Part shown: piece after piece, positions 45,603 to 55,756 of the stretch
How the letters are laid out: each line of letters begins with the position of its first letter
Position numbering within the stretch: the stretch's first letter is position 1
Assembly (NCBI GenBank): GCA_000729835.1
Contig: JFHB01000007.1
Location: 248,001 to 312,000 of the forward strand
Source of the DNA: Atkinsonella hypoxylon
Lineage: Eukaryota; Ascomycota; Sordariomycetes; Hypocreales; Clavicipitaceae
Reading direction: 5' to 3'
DNA: 64,000 nt
Notes under the pieces: generated by a model
What the model was told of the DNA's origin: nothing
What the model saw: only the letters and a program-made list of their open reading frames with translations
Databases searched by the model: none
Made by a program: the position numbers and the translations under genes

Positions 45603-48600
45603 TTACAGGTACAAGCTCTGGGCAGCCACAATATCTCTTCGAATCTTCTGTAGAGTCTCCTCAAACTTCTTTGTCAAGTCTTCGTTACCCATGACCTTGG
45701 CGGCTTGGGCCATCTGGCGCAGCAGCTCTTCAAGACGGCGGAACAAGCGGATGAGCGAGCCCTCAAAGGTATTTGTCATTTTGCTTGTGCACATGTTAGT
45801 TCTTGTCATGAATTGTAAGCAAATAATTCAATAGGTGACGTACCAAATTTCAGAGAAGGGTTTCCCCTGTGCCCATGCATAGACCGTCTCCATCAATTGC
45901 CACTTCAGGCTCGTAACATACTCTTCCTCATTGACGTCTAGCTTACATTCTTGGCTAACTTTGGCGATGATGCGCGCTTTGGCCTGAATCTCACGGTATG
46001 GTTTCTGCAGTTCTTCTTTGAGAGCCTGCGCCTCCACCTTCTCGTCAAAGATGAAGCAGCTGAGCACCGCGGCGCACGTTTCCGGCGTCAGTTCATTGAA
46101 GAATCGATCAAGTAGCAGTTCCGATAACAGGAGTTCATGGCCTTCGGTAGATGAAATTTCGCAGGCGACACGGGCCTTGAGCTGGACAACTTCGGCGTCA
46201 TTGATGAATCCGAGTCGTCGAAGGACCCTTTTCCTAGACTTCAGTTCGTCCATCTGCGCGATGCTGTGCGCCTTCACGATAGCCTTCTTCTTCTCCTTCA
46301 CCTTTTCCGCCAGGCGCACCTTCTCGCTGTATTGCTCCCACAGAGAGGGAAGCATAGGCGAAAGATGAAGGGGATTCGCAAGGAGCCTCGACTCCAAAAC
46401 TTCAATTTTACGCAGCAGCTTCTTGAAAGATTCGTCAGTGATGGCCATGTTCTCCAACGGATCCAAAATCGGGATGCCATCGGGGAATCGCCTTTTCACT
46501 TCTGCCAACGACTTGCGTGCTTGGTCTCGGTCGCTCTGCGTCTTCAACCCTTCTTTTGGCATGAAGATTCTGATCTGGCTGATGGCCTTCATGCAAGTGA
46601 GAAGGCAAGGCACAACCACAGTAATGTTGTCCCTCTCATTGCTTGCAGGAATCAGACCTGGAGGCATGTCTCCGACAATTTGGCCCGGGGTGAAGGCCGG
46701 GCTCGAGGCAGATATAGTGAGCAACACATCAATGAGATAGGATTCCTGGGGCTCATAATCCGGTTCGCCAAGTCTAGGTGCACGACGTGCTTGGTGGTTG
46801 ACAATGACACCCCATCCAAAGTCTAGACCGCCACCCACATTGTCTTGGGCTTCCTTAGGGTTATATATCTGTACAAGACGACCCGGCTGCAAGAAGTCCA
46901 TGCAATGACTTGGGTGCTGGATAACGCAACGCATGTCCTTGGTATAGGTGTTGAGCTGTTGGCGAATTTGGTAGTAGTCCTTGATGGTCGCTTCGTCTGG
47001 AATTGAGAGTCCATCTCGCTCTTGTTGTAAAGCCATGAGCTCCTTCTCGAGAGCAGGCACACTCGCGGCGTTCTGGAATTGGTGGAAACATCTTTCCAGC
47101 ATGTACTCGGGGGAAATGGCTTCGATACGTAGCAGATTGAGGATCATGTTGTAGCCCAAGTAGAAGGCTGAGTTAAGGTTGTCCTGATGTCCAGTAACAA
47201 TAGCCTTAGCAGTGTCAGGCTCCAGCTTGTCGTCAATCATCATTATAACAATACCACGAGCATCAAGACCACGACGTCCGGCACGACCAGCCATCTGGAT
47301 ATACTCAGAAGATGTAAGAGGGCGCCTTTTGATACCATCCCATTTCGTCACTTGAGTGAAAACAACCGTTTTGGCAGGCATGTTCAGGCCTATGGAGAAG
47401 GTTTCTGTTGCGAACAAAACCTTGATGAGGGACTCTTGAAATAGAATCTCAATCGTCTCCTTCAAGATGGGCAACAAGCCAGAATGATGGACACCAATCC
47501 CCTTGACCAATAGCGGTAAAAGATTCTGGATCTGAGGAAGGTCCCGGTCTTGTTCAGAAAGACTCTCAATAGCGCTTTGGAAGACCTTGGTAACCATGGC
47601 CTTTTCTGAATCATCGTTGAACGACAGCTGCTGAACGCTGATTGCCATGTTCTCGCACTCCCGCTTGCTGAAGTTGAACACAATGACAGGGTTAAACTTC
47701 TTTTTAATAGTCATGCGAATGATCTTGTGCATATCTGAGCCACTTTCGTCTGTGCCTCCCTTGTTCAACTTTTTGTTCTTTCCCTTGCCCTTCAACTTGG
47801 CAGAGATATCGTTTGACTCAGCGCCCTTCTTATCTTCGACCTCCTTCATAACAATATTGAAGTTTTGCTCGTTGAAGTTGCCCTTCTCGTCTACCACAAT
47901 GCGAGCGCCAGAGCCTCCCGAAGGAAAGAAGTAATTTTGCAGGGGAGTCGGTCGAAAATCGGTGTAAACGACATGACAAGCCTGGTGGTGGATTTTAGCG
48001 ATCCATTCGGCAAACTGAAAGGCGTTTGGAATGGTGGCTGACAGAAAAACATATCGAACTTTGTCTGGAAGCATGATAATTGTTTCTTCCCAGACAACAC
48101 CTCTTGTCTTGTCCCTCATGTAGTGAATTTCGTCGAATATGACCCAAGCCACTTCTCGCATGATCTCTGAACCTCGATACAGCATGGATCGCAGAATTTC
48201 TGTTGTCATGACCAAGCAGCTCGCGGTAGGATTAATGGTAACGTCGCCAGTCATTAAGCCAACGTCGCCAAAGATGGCTTCGAAATCTCGGTACTTCTGG
48301 TTGCTCAAAGCCTTGATAGGACTAGTGTAGATCACCCTCTGGTTGCGTTTCAAGCACTGCGCTACAGCATACTCGGCCACCACCGTCTTACCAGCAGAAG
48401 TGTGTGCTGATACTAATACGCTCTCATCTCGTTCGATTGAGGCCACTGAAAGACTTTGAAAGGGATCCAGTTTGAAATCCCACGTCCTCGCAGGCTGGTC
48501 TGGAGACTTGTGTTCCGATAAAGGAACGTATTCGTAGTCCAAATCGGGAGGCAATGCAACTTGATGTTGGATATTGTGCGAGAGGACTAATGACGTATCC

Positions 48601-48953
48601 TGTGGTACCAGCGTAGCGGCTCCGGCAACTTCCCTCGACTCCGCCGTTTGGAATGTGTCGGTCATAACGGGTCCAGCATCATCTTCCTTCCGCCGTCTTT
48701 TCTTGTCTTGCTGACTGGGCGTATCGGAATCTGCATCCTCGGAGTCCTCGGATTTTGAAGTTTCCGTCGCGTTTCTGGCGTCCATATCGGCCAGATCTCT
48801 TTGTGCTTCCACGGGCGCCGTCCCATCCATTGCCTCGCCAGCCTTGCGCTTCTTGCTTTTATCACGACTCCGTCCTCTTTCATTTTCTTGCTCCGACTCG
48901 CTGGCGCTGTGGGGTTCCGCCTTTCCCTCGAAAACATCGAACATCTCATCCAT
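45603..48953 (-). CDS. mtr4: MTR4, DExH-box RNA helicase of the nuclear exosome/TRAMP complex
   Basis: Exon 1 is 48953..45844 and exon 2 is 45783..45603 (60-bp intron, GTACGT..ACAAG); together 1096 residues, close to yeast Mtr4 (1073). It unwinds RNAs for 3'-5' degradation by the nuclear exosome. Seen in order are an acidic/basic low-complexity N-terminus; helicase motif I AHTSAGKT; DEIH box in WVIFDEIHYMRD; motif III SATIPN; motif VI QMAGRAGRRGLDARG; the arch region; and the C-terminal helical bundle ending EEYVTSLKWQLMETVYAWA..FSEIC then, in exon 2, KMTNTFEGSLIRLFRRLEEL and a final SLYL as in yeast. The splice falls inside this C-terminal block. The frame is open to 49085, but MDEMFDVFEG at 48953 is the conserved start. 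Confidence 0.95.
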
Positions 48954-49564
48954 TTTGGCATCGGTTATGTGCTGTAAATCGCTTGAGGGAATTGGTGTTG
49001 CATGAAGCTCTTGCCTAAGTGATCGGGTTAGATCTTGGAGCAGAAAAGGAATATTCGATTGAAGATATATCACAGCGATTTTCATTGAAAATCAAAGGAA
49101 GGAGCATGTAAATGCACACACCAATACGGAGGAGGTGCAATGCGTTCGTGTGTGAAATCGCCTCGCCTAAAAGATCGCATGAGCAAACCGGCGATCGGCC
49201 GGGTTAAAAAATCCTGGGCTCGCTGAATGTGGGCGGAAAGTTTTGACTGGCAGAAAGAAAAATTAGTGGCTGAAGAGCGCAGGCGGTGAATTACTATCTC
49301 CTATACTCCGTAGCTTCATGTTTCTTCGACCGAAGTGAACCCGCCGGCAGCACAGCCAAAAGAAAAATCCCCGTCACGTGATCTCCCGGCTTCAGCTGAT
49401 GGACCTCAGCTCACCATCACAACCTCGGATTCCACCACGCTGCTGATCCTTCTCAAAGCTCCCAACATCCCATTCGCCTCGTGATAATCGTTCTCAAGGT
49501 TTGTCACGCGCTTGAATCGTAAGAATAGTACTTGAGAAGGCTAATTGAGTTTGATTTTCCTAAG
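48954..49564. promoter_or_regulatory. Divergent promoter region between MTR4 and COX8
   Basis: This 611 bp separates two genes transcribed away from each other. It holds a TACTCCGTA word at 49304. In-frame upstream codons on the MTR4 side (to 49085) are treated as leader. Confidence 0.5.
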
Positions 49565-49852
49565 ATGCTCTCCCGCGCTGCCGCTCGTACCACCACGACG
49601 TTGGTCTCCCGCCGAGGCTTCCATGTCACCCGGGCTCGCATGTCCTCTCCCTACCACTACCCCGAGGGACCTTATTCCAACCTTCCCTTCAACCCACACA
49701 GCAAGTGGTTTGCCGCTCGCTTTTGGGCTTTCGTGCTCACTGGATTCTTTACCCCATTTGGCATTGCTGGTGCGTGATTTGACGAATATGAGAAGGTTGG
49801 GGATGAGTGCTAACGAAAAAGAACAGTTTTTCAGACCTACAAGGAGCAGTAA
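49565..49852 (+). CDS. cox8: COX8, cytochrome c oxidase subunit VIII (VIIc-type)
   Basis: Exons 49565..49769 and 49827..49852 (57-bp intron, GTGCGT..AACAG) encode 76 residues. The subunit is a single-pass inner-membrane component of respiratory complex IV. A basic, Ser/Thr/Arg-rich presequence (MLSRAAARTTTTLVSRRGFH) precedes the conserved mature start YPEGPYSNLPFN, then one membrane helix (RFWAFVLTGFFTPFGIAVF) and a short tail (QTYKEQ). Yeast Cox8 has the same order (about 78 residues, GVYENIPF motif). The second exon adds only eight residues and is easily missed. The in-frame ATG at 49532 is rejected since it would put acidic residues in front of the targeting signal. Confidence 0.88.
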
Positions 49853-50210
49853 ATTGGAGACGAGGGTCGGGGTTCCATTTTTCTTGGCTGTTGAAAATGC
49901 CAAAGAGGGTAGTCGGGCAACTCTATCGGCAAACATTCTATAGACGCCAGCTCAGTCGATATCATTGTAAACAAGAAGTGGTTTCATTTGTCTCCTGAAC
50001 GAGGATTCACATCGAAGCAATGTAACCGTTTTGACATGTCACCGTATCCGCCGACTTCTCTTTCCAACTTAATTGGATCAATTATATTATACACAATTCT
50101 CCTATAAGAGTATTTACATGTTGTATGTGGTGCCCATATATAAGCGATATGTTAGCGGCGATAGTCCAGCGACACCCGCAAGCCCATATTCTATTTCGAA
50201 AAAAGCGGCC
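49853..50210. other. Convergent 3' region of COX8 and the PPR gene
   Basis: Short AT-rich spacer with 3' UTR character; nothing else is seen. Confidence 0.6.
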
Positions 50211-52121
50211 TTAGATCGCCATTTCCGACTTCATGTCTTTGTCCTGCAAGATGTTTTCAAGGAACGCATGTATGAACTGCAGCCGTTCACCACTAATATC
50301 CCATCTCTCGGACATGGCATCAAACGTCTCCAAAACAGCGTCATTGGACGAGCACCTTTTGACTGCTCGCAAAGCCCAGACGACAAGCCACGATTCAATC
50401 CTGAAAACCTCACCATGTATGTCCTTGGCCTGATAGAGTGCCGTCAGGACTCCGCTGAGCCGCTGCTCACTCCAGTCTGAGCTTGAAAATCCACCGTGCT
50501 GATAGAACCCCTTGAACAGTGCAAGAAAGATTGTAGAATGTAAAGGCACTCTCAAGTGCTTCATTTGGTCCAGATACTGGGCAACTTTTGAGAGATTGCC
50601 AACCTTGATAGCATAATGTTGAATGAAGAGCTTGTAGGTGTGCAAGTTTGGCGCAAGCTGCACGCTAGATTGGAGTGACTCCTTCAGCTGAGGATGCCGC
50701 TTTCCAATTTTAGCGAACATCATGAGAACCTTTGTGATAGCCTTGTCCATCATATAATCCCTCGGATGCATATCGGCCGCGAGAGCATGGGAGCTTCTCA
50801 TCTGCTGATAAGTCGCCTCAGCAGCGTCTTCCTCTCCGCATCGCAGGAGTCCAGATATGACACAGTTCAAGACGACCGTGTCAATCATCTCCCCGGAATC
50901 GACCATCTCTTTGTAAGCAGCGCGAATGCCACCGGAGTCGAGTTTAAGGCCAAAGTAGTATATCAAACTTACGTGGTGGAAGCGATTGAACTCGATGCCA
51001 CGATTTTCCATCTCCTTATAAATCATTTCCGCCAGCGCAAAGTTGCCCGACTTGGCCGCCACATCAAAGAGCACGTTGAAAGTGACGTCGTTCCCCATTA
51101 TGTGAGCTTCTTTCTCCATTTCTCTCCACAATCGTAGGGCTGAATCCAATTCTTCAGTGGTTGTGCGCCTAGCATACTTAGTCGCAAAGGCCAACGCAAA
51201 ATTCCATTGTGTGCGGCGCAAGGTAAGGCCGGCATTCTTCACGTCCGCAACCAGGGCGAAGTAGCGCAACATGGATTCGACGTCTCTTTTAGGGGGCGTT
51301 CCCATAACTTTCAACAGCCTGTTTCGCCACTGCCAAGTAAGGTACAACATACGCGGCTCGGGAAGTTGGCAATATAGCTTATATATCGACTCGAGTGTGA
51401 TTCGGCTCGGATGACGCAATCGCTGACCGATGGTAGAACAGAGTTTTGCGATGTGTTCCTGCAGCTGTTCGCTAATTTGGAAGATCTCTCCTCGTTTGGG
51501 ATATTCCACGTCGTTCACTTTGTCCGAGACGTGTAACTTGGGCCTGTCTGGTTGAGCATATCCCCTACGGTAAGGGTCACGATAATAGTCGAAGTGTTCT
51601 TGCACTGTACCCTCTCCTTGCTGTCCAACAAGTCTCAAAAGCTGATGCCTGTTGCGGTGTCCTGAAAGCAGTCGCGAATGCGGCAAACTACCGGATGCCG
51701 CCGAGGACGGTCCTTCCCCTGTGGTGCTATAATCTTGACGTCTGGGACGTGAGGGCACTGTTTGAGACGTATAAGTCCCCTTCCTGGACACCATAAAGGT
51801 CGAGAGTATCCATTGTGAGCTTCTCAGGCACGAAGCATATCGGCTTGTTTGTGTGCTGGATGATCCCGGCGCAGCGGTTGCGCAAAAGCTTCTCCTTGCC
51901 GCCTGGATGGTTCTGAGACTCGCTGATGGGCGGTTTAAGACTGCGCCGCATATGGAGCCATCCACTTTGGATAATGTCATAGGCTGTTCTTCATGATTGC
52001 AGCCTCCTCGCAAGTTGCAATCATACGGAGGTGAAGGTGCAGTGCGGCGCGGTGCGTATGGATTGACAATTTGCTTTGCTGATGGGACTGGTAGCATTGA
52101 ATTTTTGACTGTTAGCTCCAT
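50211..52121 (-). CDS. Pentatricopeptide repeat (PPR) protein, probably mitochondrial
   Basis: A single exon of 636 residues. PPR proteins bind organellar RNA and act in processing, stability or translation of mitochondrial transcripts. The N-terminal ~200 residues are basic and Ser-rich with targeting-like composition (RSFCATAAPGSSS and KGTYTSQTVPSRPRRQ). From about residue 290 helical pairs of ~35 residues appear: WNFALAFATKYARR, EELDSALRLWREMEKEAH then DVTFNVLFDVAAKSGNFALA, EMIYKEMENRGIEFN, GIRAAYKEMVDSGEMIDTVV, LNCVISGLLRCGEEDAAEAT, and later LHTYKLFIQHYAIKVGNLSK. These have the classic PPR order Tyr/Phe-Asn-x-x-[IL]. The open frame extends six codons to a GTG; the first ATG (52121) is used. 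Its RNA target is not deducible. Confidence 0.82.
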   Translation of the reverse strand: MELTVKNSMLPVPSAKQIVNPYAPRRTAPSPPYDCNLRGGCNHEEQPMTLSKVDGSICGAVLNRPSASLRTIQAARRSFCATAAPGSSSTQTSRYASCLRSSQWILSTFMVSRKGTYTSQTVPSRPRRQDYSTTGEGPSSAASGSLPHSRLLSGHRNRHQLLRLVGQQGEGTVQEHFDYYRDPYRRGYAQPDRPKLHVSDKVNDVEYPKRGEIFQISEQLQEHIAKLCSTIGQRLRHPSRITLESIYKLYCQLPEPRMLYLTWQWRNRLLKVMGTPPKRDVESMLRYFALVADVKNAGLTLRRTQWNFALAFATKYARRTTTEELDSALRLWREMEKEAHIMGNDVTFNVLFDVAAKSGNFALAEMIYKEMENRGIEFNRFHHVSLIYYFGLKLDSGGIRAAYKEMVDSGEMIDTVVLNCVISGLLRCGEEDAAEATYQQMRSSHALAADMHPRDYMMDKAITKVLMMFAKIGKRHPQLKESLQSSVQLAPNLHTYKLFIQHYAIKVGNLSKVAQYLDQMKHLRVPLHSTIFLALFKGFYQHGGFSSSDWSEQRLSGVLTALYQAKDIHGEVFRIESWLVVWALRAVKRCSSNDAVLETFDAMSERWDISGERLQFIHAFLENILQDKDMKSEMAI

Positions 52122-52376
52122 CGCTCTGGCCTGTTGCACACACTCAGCTGACTAGACACACCCCTGCGCGGTGCACACCCTCTCTGTACGCCGCATGCAC
52201 TCCCAGAATTTCCATTTCCAACGGACAGACATGCGACAGCCTCGACAACAACAACGGCTCCGACAGTTGTCTACCGGTGCTCAACACACGGTAGGTGCCC
52301 CTGAGATAGTGTCTTAACCAAAAGGCATCTTGAAAAATCTGACATCCAATCCCTCAGCACTACAATCGCCGCCACA
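52122..52376. promoter_or_regulatory. Bidirectional promoter shared by the PPR and mS23 genes
   Basis: Only 255 bp separate the start codons of two divergently transcribed genes for mitochondrial gene expression. The short gap suggests a shared regulatory region; no specific site is recognised. Confidence 0.5.
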
Positions 52377-53165
52377 ATGGGTGGTCGACAAATACGGCCC
52401 GGCAGGGTCTTTCAAGCCGTCTCCCAAGAGCTCAACCACCAGTTGCTGGCAGGCCACAGAGTCGCCCAGCCGCCCTGGTACCAAGTCATGAACTCAGTCC
52501 CTCCAGCTGAGTCTCTCGTCCGCACAGTGCCCCCCCGACATCGAACGCCCAACCCGAGAGCCAAGAAGCCCAAGAAGCTCTACCGGCCGCAGAGCCTCAG
52601 CTACCCCGAAGATGCGTTGCGAACAAACTTCTACAGAGACCATCCATGGGAATTAGCCCGCCCACGTGTCATACTAGAATTAGACGGCAAGGACTATCAA
52701 TTCTGCGATTGGAGCAAGGGGCTACGACAGCCTGGCATCGCTCTGACGGGTGAATGGTGAGTATCCGTAGTCAATGGGGAAGGGGAGGGGGCCGCCATAA
52801 TGCAAACTGCAGCTAACGTGGTTCATTATGATAGCGTTATCCAGCGTCAACTGTACCTCATGCGGGCCGAGAAGCTTAGCAAAGCAGAAGCCTACGACAT
52901 TGCACGAAGGGAATTCTACTGGCTGCGACAGGAAGAAGAGATTGAAAAGAGAGTGGCTATCGAGGAAGCAAGGCACGTTGGCGCGTACTTTGGCAAGTCT
53001 CGACTCGACGTAGGCATGCAGCTCGAAGATCAGGAGTTTGAGAACTGGAAGGTTTGGGCTGGAAAGGAAAGGGCAAGACAGGAGGCTAGAATGAATTCAG
53101 AAATCGAGACCTTCGGCATAGAAGAGGAGGCAATCGAGGCCGCGCCGCTCACAGAGGTGGCATGA
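52377..53165 (+). CDS. rsm25: mS23 / RSM25, mitochondrial small ribosomal subunit protein
   Basis: Exons 52377..52756 and 52835..53165 (78-bp intron, GTGAGT..GATAG) encode 236 residues, near the yeast length (264). The protein is part of the mitoribosome small subunit. The family pattern is clear: PPWYQVMNSVPPAESLVR near residue 35, then KKLYRPQSLSYPEDALR, FYRDHPWELARPRVILE, the DWSKGLRQPG block, GECVIQRQLYLM across the splice, and ARREFYWLRQEEEIEKRVAI. These align by eye with yeast Rsm25 (PAWYNVV, KRLYRPPKLTYVEDRLR, FYKQHPWELSRPKI, GESVIQR). The Ser of yeast GESVIQR is Cys here. Confidence 0.93.
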
Positions 53166-53276
53166 AGCAGGTCTCTTTGACGAAGCAACCCAAAATTCGG
53201 CCTGTATACCATGTACATTATATATGCCCTGTCAAGAAGTGAAGTAGCTCTCTTGTCCCGAAATGAGCATGTCGCG

Positions 53277-54195
53277 CTACTCTAGTCGCCGTGCATTAAA
53301 TACCATCTCGCCTGCGTTGACCAGGCCGTATCTGACAGCTACCTCCTCGTGCTGCGCATAAAATGCGTCCGCTATGCCGGCATAGTACAACAGCTTGCCT
53401 GTCAAGCTCAACGTCTTAATCCTCGCCCACGACTCGATGTACACAAATTTCATCCTGTCATCCGGCACGATACTCAGCAGTTTCAACAGGTGGACCGCCA
53501 GGGCCACAAAGAAACCCGTGGCAGGGCCATTCGAGAATATAACCCCCGGATAAGCCAACTTGTTCCCAGTCTCTATTTTCGGCGGGAAAAGAAGCGCAGG
53601 GAAAATGTCAAGAATGCTCAACAGTCCCGTCCAGGGAGTAGACCATAACGGTTGGTGGACACGACGGGCGCGCGTCACGATGCATCTATCGTACGTACCC
53701 GGTGCTCGGGACGACTTCCTCAACTCAGCTTCGTAGTCTTCAAGGTGATTCTCTGACATTCTGTCTCCACTGGAAATCAAGTATCGACGATGTGAGTGGG
53801 GGGAGTGTTGCGTCCCATCGTCCATCATCATGAGCATTTCTTTGGTATGGCCTCCGGATCCAAGCACAAAGAGGTGGTACTCTGCTGTTGCGGGACAAGA
53901 CTCGAATGCCCTGGAACTGCGTGTCGGACTTGGCCATGTAGTTAAACGGCGGCCCTGAGATATTTGAATATGTCGCGTCTGGGTCCAACCATGTCAGAAG
54001 AGAACAACACGCTCTATGTGAGGTAGGTCTGGCAAGTCTCACCGTGAGCAATATGGCGGCACTGATGAAGGACGCAATTATTGTGAGGATGACGCTGGTC
54101 CACGACTGGGCAAAGTGCGCAAATACGGCTATGAAGGCGCCAGTAAATGCTGTCAACGCGATTATGCCGACTGCCAATGCAGTGGAGGTGATCAT
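53277..54195 (-). CDS. alg14: ALG14, membrane anchor subunit of the UDP-GlcNAc transferase of N-glycan synthesis
   Basis: Alg14 recruits Alg13 to the ER membrane; together they add the second GlcNAc to dolichol-PP-GlcNAc. The 3' exon (stop at 53277, coding back to about 53885) carries EYHLFVLGSGGHTKEMLMMM, then YLISSGDRMSE, RARRVHQP, YPGVIFSNGPATGFFVAL, FVYIESWARIKTLSLTGKLL and AHEEVAVRYGLV-like ends, all Alg14 hallmarks. The 5' exon from ATG 54195 gives hydrophobic helices (LAVGIIALTAFTGAFIAVF, SVILTIIASFISAAILLTV) for ER anchoring. The intron between them is not resolved. The attractive donor GTGAGA (about 54043) leaves the wrong phase for the good acceptors, and a weaker donor around 54018 with acceptor TTCCAG or CGCAG restores frame. 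An in-frame ATG at 54303 is an alternative start. Confidence 0.85.
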
Positions 54196-54584
54196 CCTGG
54201 TTAGGGTGAAGGAGGTCGACGAGGCGAGGTTATTAATGAATGAACTGGCAGGAACCGTGCTGATGACGACTCCGTAAGCCGGACGTTTACAAATGTTCTC
54301 CACACATGCTCATGTCAATGCCAATCATGGGAAGCGCATCTTTGCCTCCAGTGGTGATACCGTGCGTGGAAATCAGGCCAAGTACATATATGCATCAGAC
54401 CTCGACTCGAATTCGGCCGGTGTGCACCTCCAGGGTAGGCAAGTACAACTGACCCCATTCGGTCGTGAATCGTGCGTGACATGAGTTAGTATCAGAAAGG
54501 CATCTGGGTCAAATGCTAGATTATCAAGTAGCATCATCTCATTCCCGCAAAACCTACTAGCCAAGCTCGCCATGATGCTCCAAA

Positions 54585-55756
54585 TCACAGCATGCGCCGC
54601 CGCCGTACAGCCCGCTCCATGACATCATTCCCAACACTCCCGATAACTCGTCTGACCGCCGCACTGCCCGCTTCCCGAATCAAGCTCTCGACCCCGTCTC
54701 CCGTCAACGCAGAACACTCCCTATACTGCTCAGCCCCAATTCGCCTCGCATGCCATTCTGCCTACAAAGTATCGGTCAGCAAAAGCTTCCTGTCCGGACA
54801 TTACAGAACCTGGCCAGCACCCCAGCCAGGGAATCATAAGGATGGCACACACTTCTCTTGGATTAACACAACAACTCGGCGTGCCTATAGCAAGTCCTGT
54901 CGCCATAGCCAATCTATGGTCCTCAAACGAGCAGTCTAATCTCAAATCCTTCTTCATACCCAGCAAGTAGATCAGTGGCTCAGAAGTCGCGCAGAAGCCA
55001 CGGCCGACGACCTGCTGCCACTGAGCCCCGTTGCCCAAGTCAGCAAGGTTACGATATAATAGACTTTACTGCTTTGAGGCAACAATTACATACCCAGCTT
55101 AGAATCCGAAATAGCCCCATTTTCTCCTTGACGTCGAAACACAGAAACACGGCGTCCTACACCATGTACGACAGTCGAGAAACCGTGCTTAGATCGCCCG
55201 TGCCCGAAGTATCCCAGAGTTCGATCTGCGCTGTTAGCTCAGGTTTATCGACCAGATACGTCTCGTATGTTGTCTTCGGGATCGCTCTTGTCTAGGCAGG
55301 CTTTCAGAACACTTCCACTACAACGACAAGTTTCCGAGAAGAAAAGGCCGCTGAAATACCTACATCGGGGAAGTAATCGAGCGCAGCGCGACTATTTGCA
55401 CCAAGGTGTCAGCCCTGTTATTCCATGCTAAGTGACGGTTCAATCGCCTACTAGAGCAATGCAGTCTGCCCAGCTGCCTTGTCTCCCACGAACAGGAACT
55501 TCAGCTTGACAGGCTCGTGTATGACTGATGAAGGCGGCGACGGACTCCTCTGTCTTTTGCGGGCGAACACACGTTTGAGGCGAGATGGTCTCCCTTGTCT
55601 TTCAACCGTGGCCGTCCACTCAATCGGGCTTTGTGAGCCGTGCGCGATCAATGGAGTAGGGGAGTGTGTATATGAGCGAGCGCCAGATTCTGAACCTGAA
55701 TTCCATTTCTTTCGCAAAGAAGTGATACGTGAGCGAAGCGAAGCGATGAGAGACAA
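54585..55756 (-). pseudogene. Decayed Rho-family small GTPase gene
   Basis: Reading the minus strand from ATG 55756, a ~85-residue basic N-terminal extension leads to the P-loop region KLKFLFVGDKAAGQTALL, where the invariant Lys of GxxxxGK[ST] is Gln. Two TAG stops follow at once. Further down, in shifting frames, come IPKTTYETYLVD (switch I), QIELWDTSGTGD (switch II, normally DTAG), RLSYM and VFLCFDVKEK with a TAG between them, YLLGMKKDLRLD (nucleotide-specificity motif) and ECSALTGDGVESLIREAG, then a basic end (AVRRRRML, stop at 54585). The order is that of an atypical fungal Rho GTPase. Stops, frame changes and the missing P-loop Lys argue for a pseudogene rather than an intron-rich gene. 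About 390 bp separate its end from the ALG14 start. Confidence 0.65.

Noticed and set aside
48954..49085. 44 in-frame codons upstream of the MTR4 start
   Set aside because: They do not resemble helicase N-termini, while MDEMFDVFEG at 48953 fits the conserved Mtr4 start; treated as leader.
54592..54939. 115-codon plus-strand open frame
   Set aside because: It is the opposite strand of the decayed Rho GTPase gene and has no independent support.
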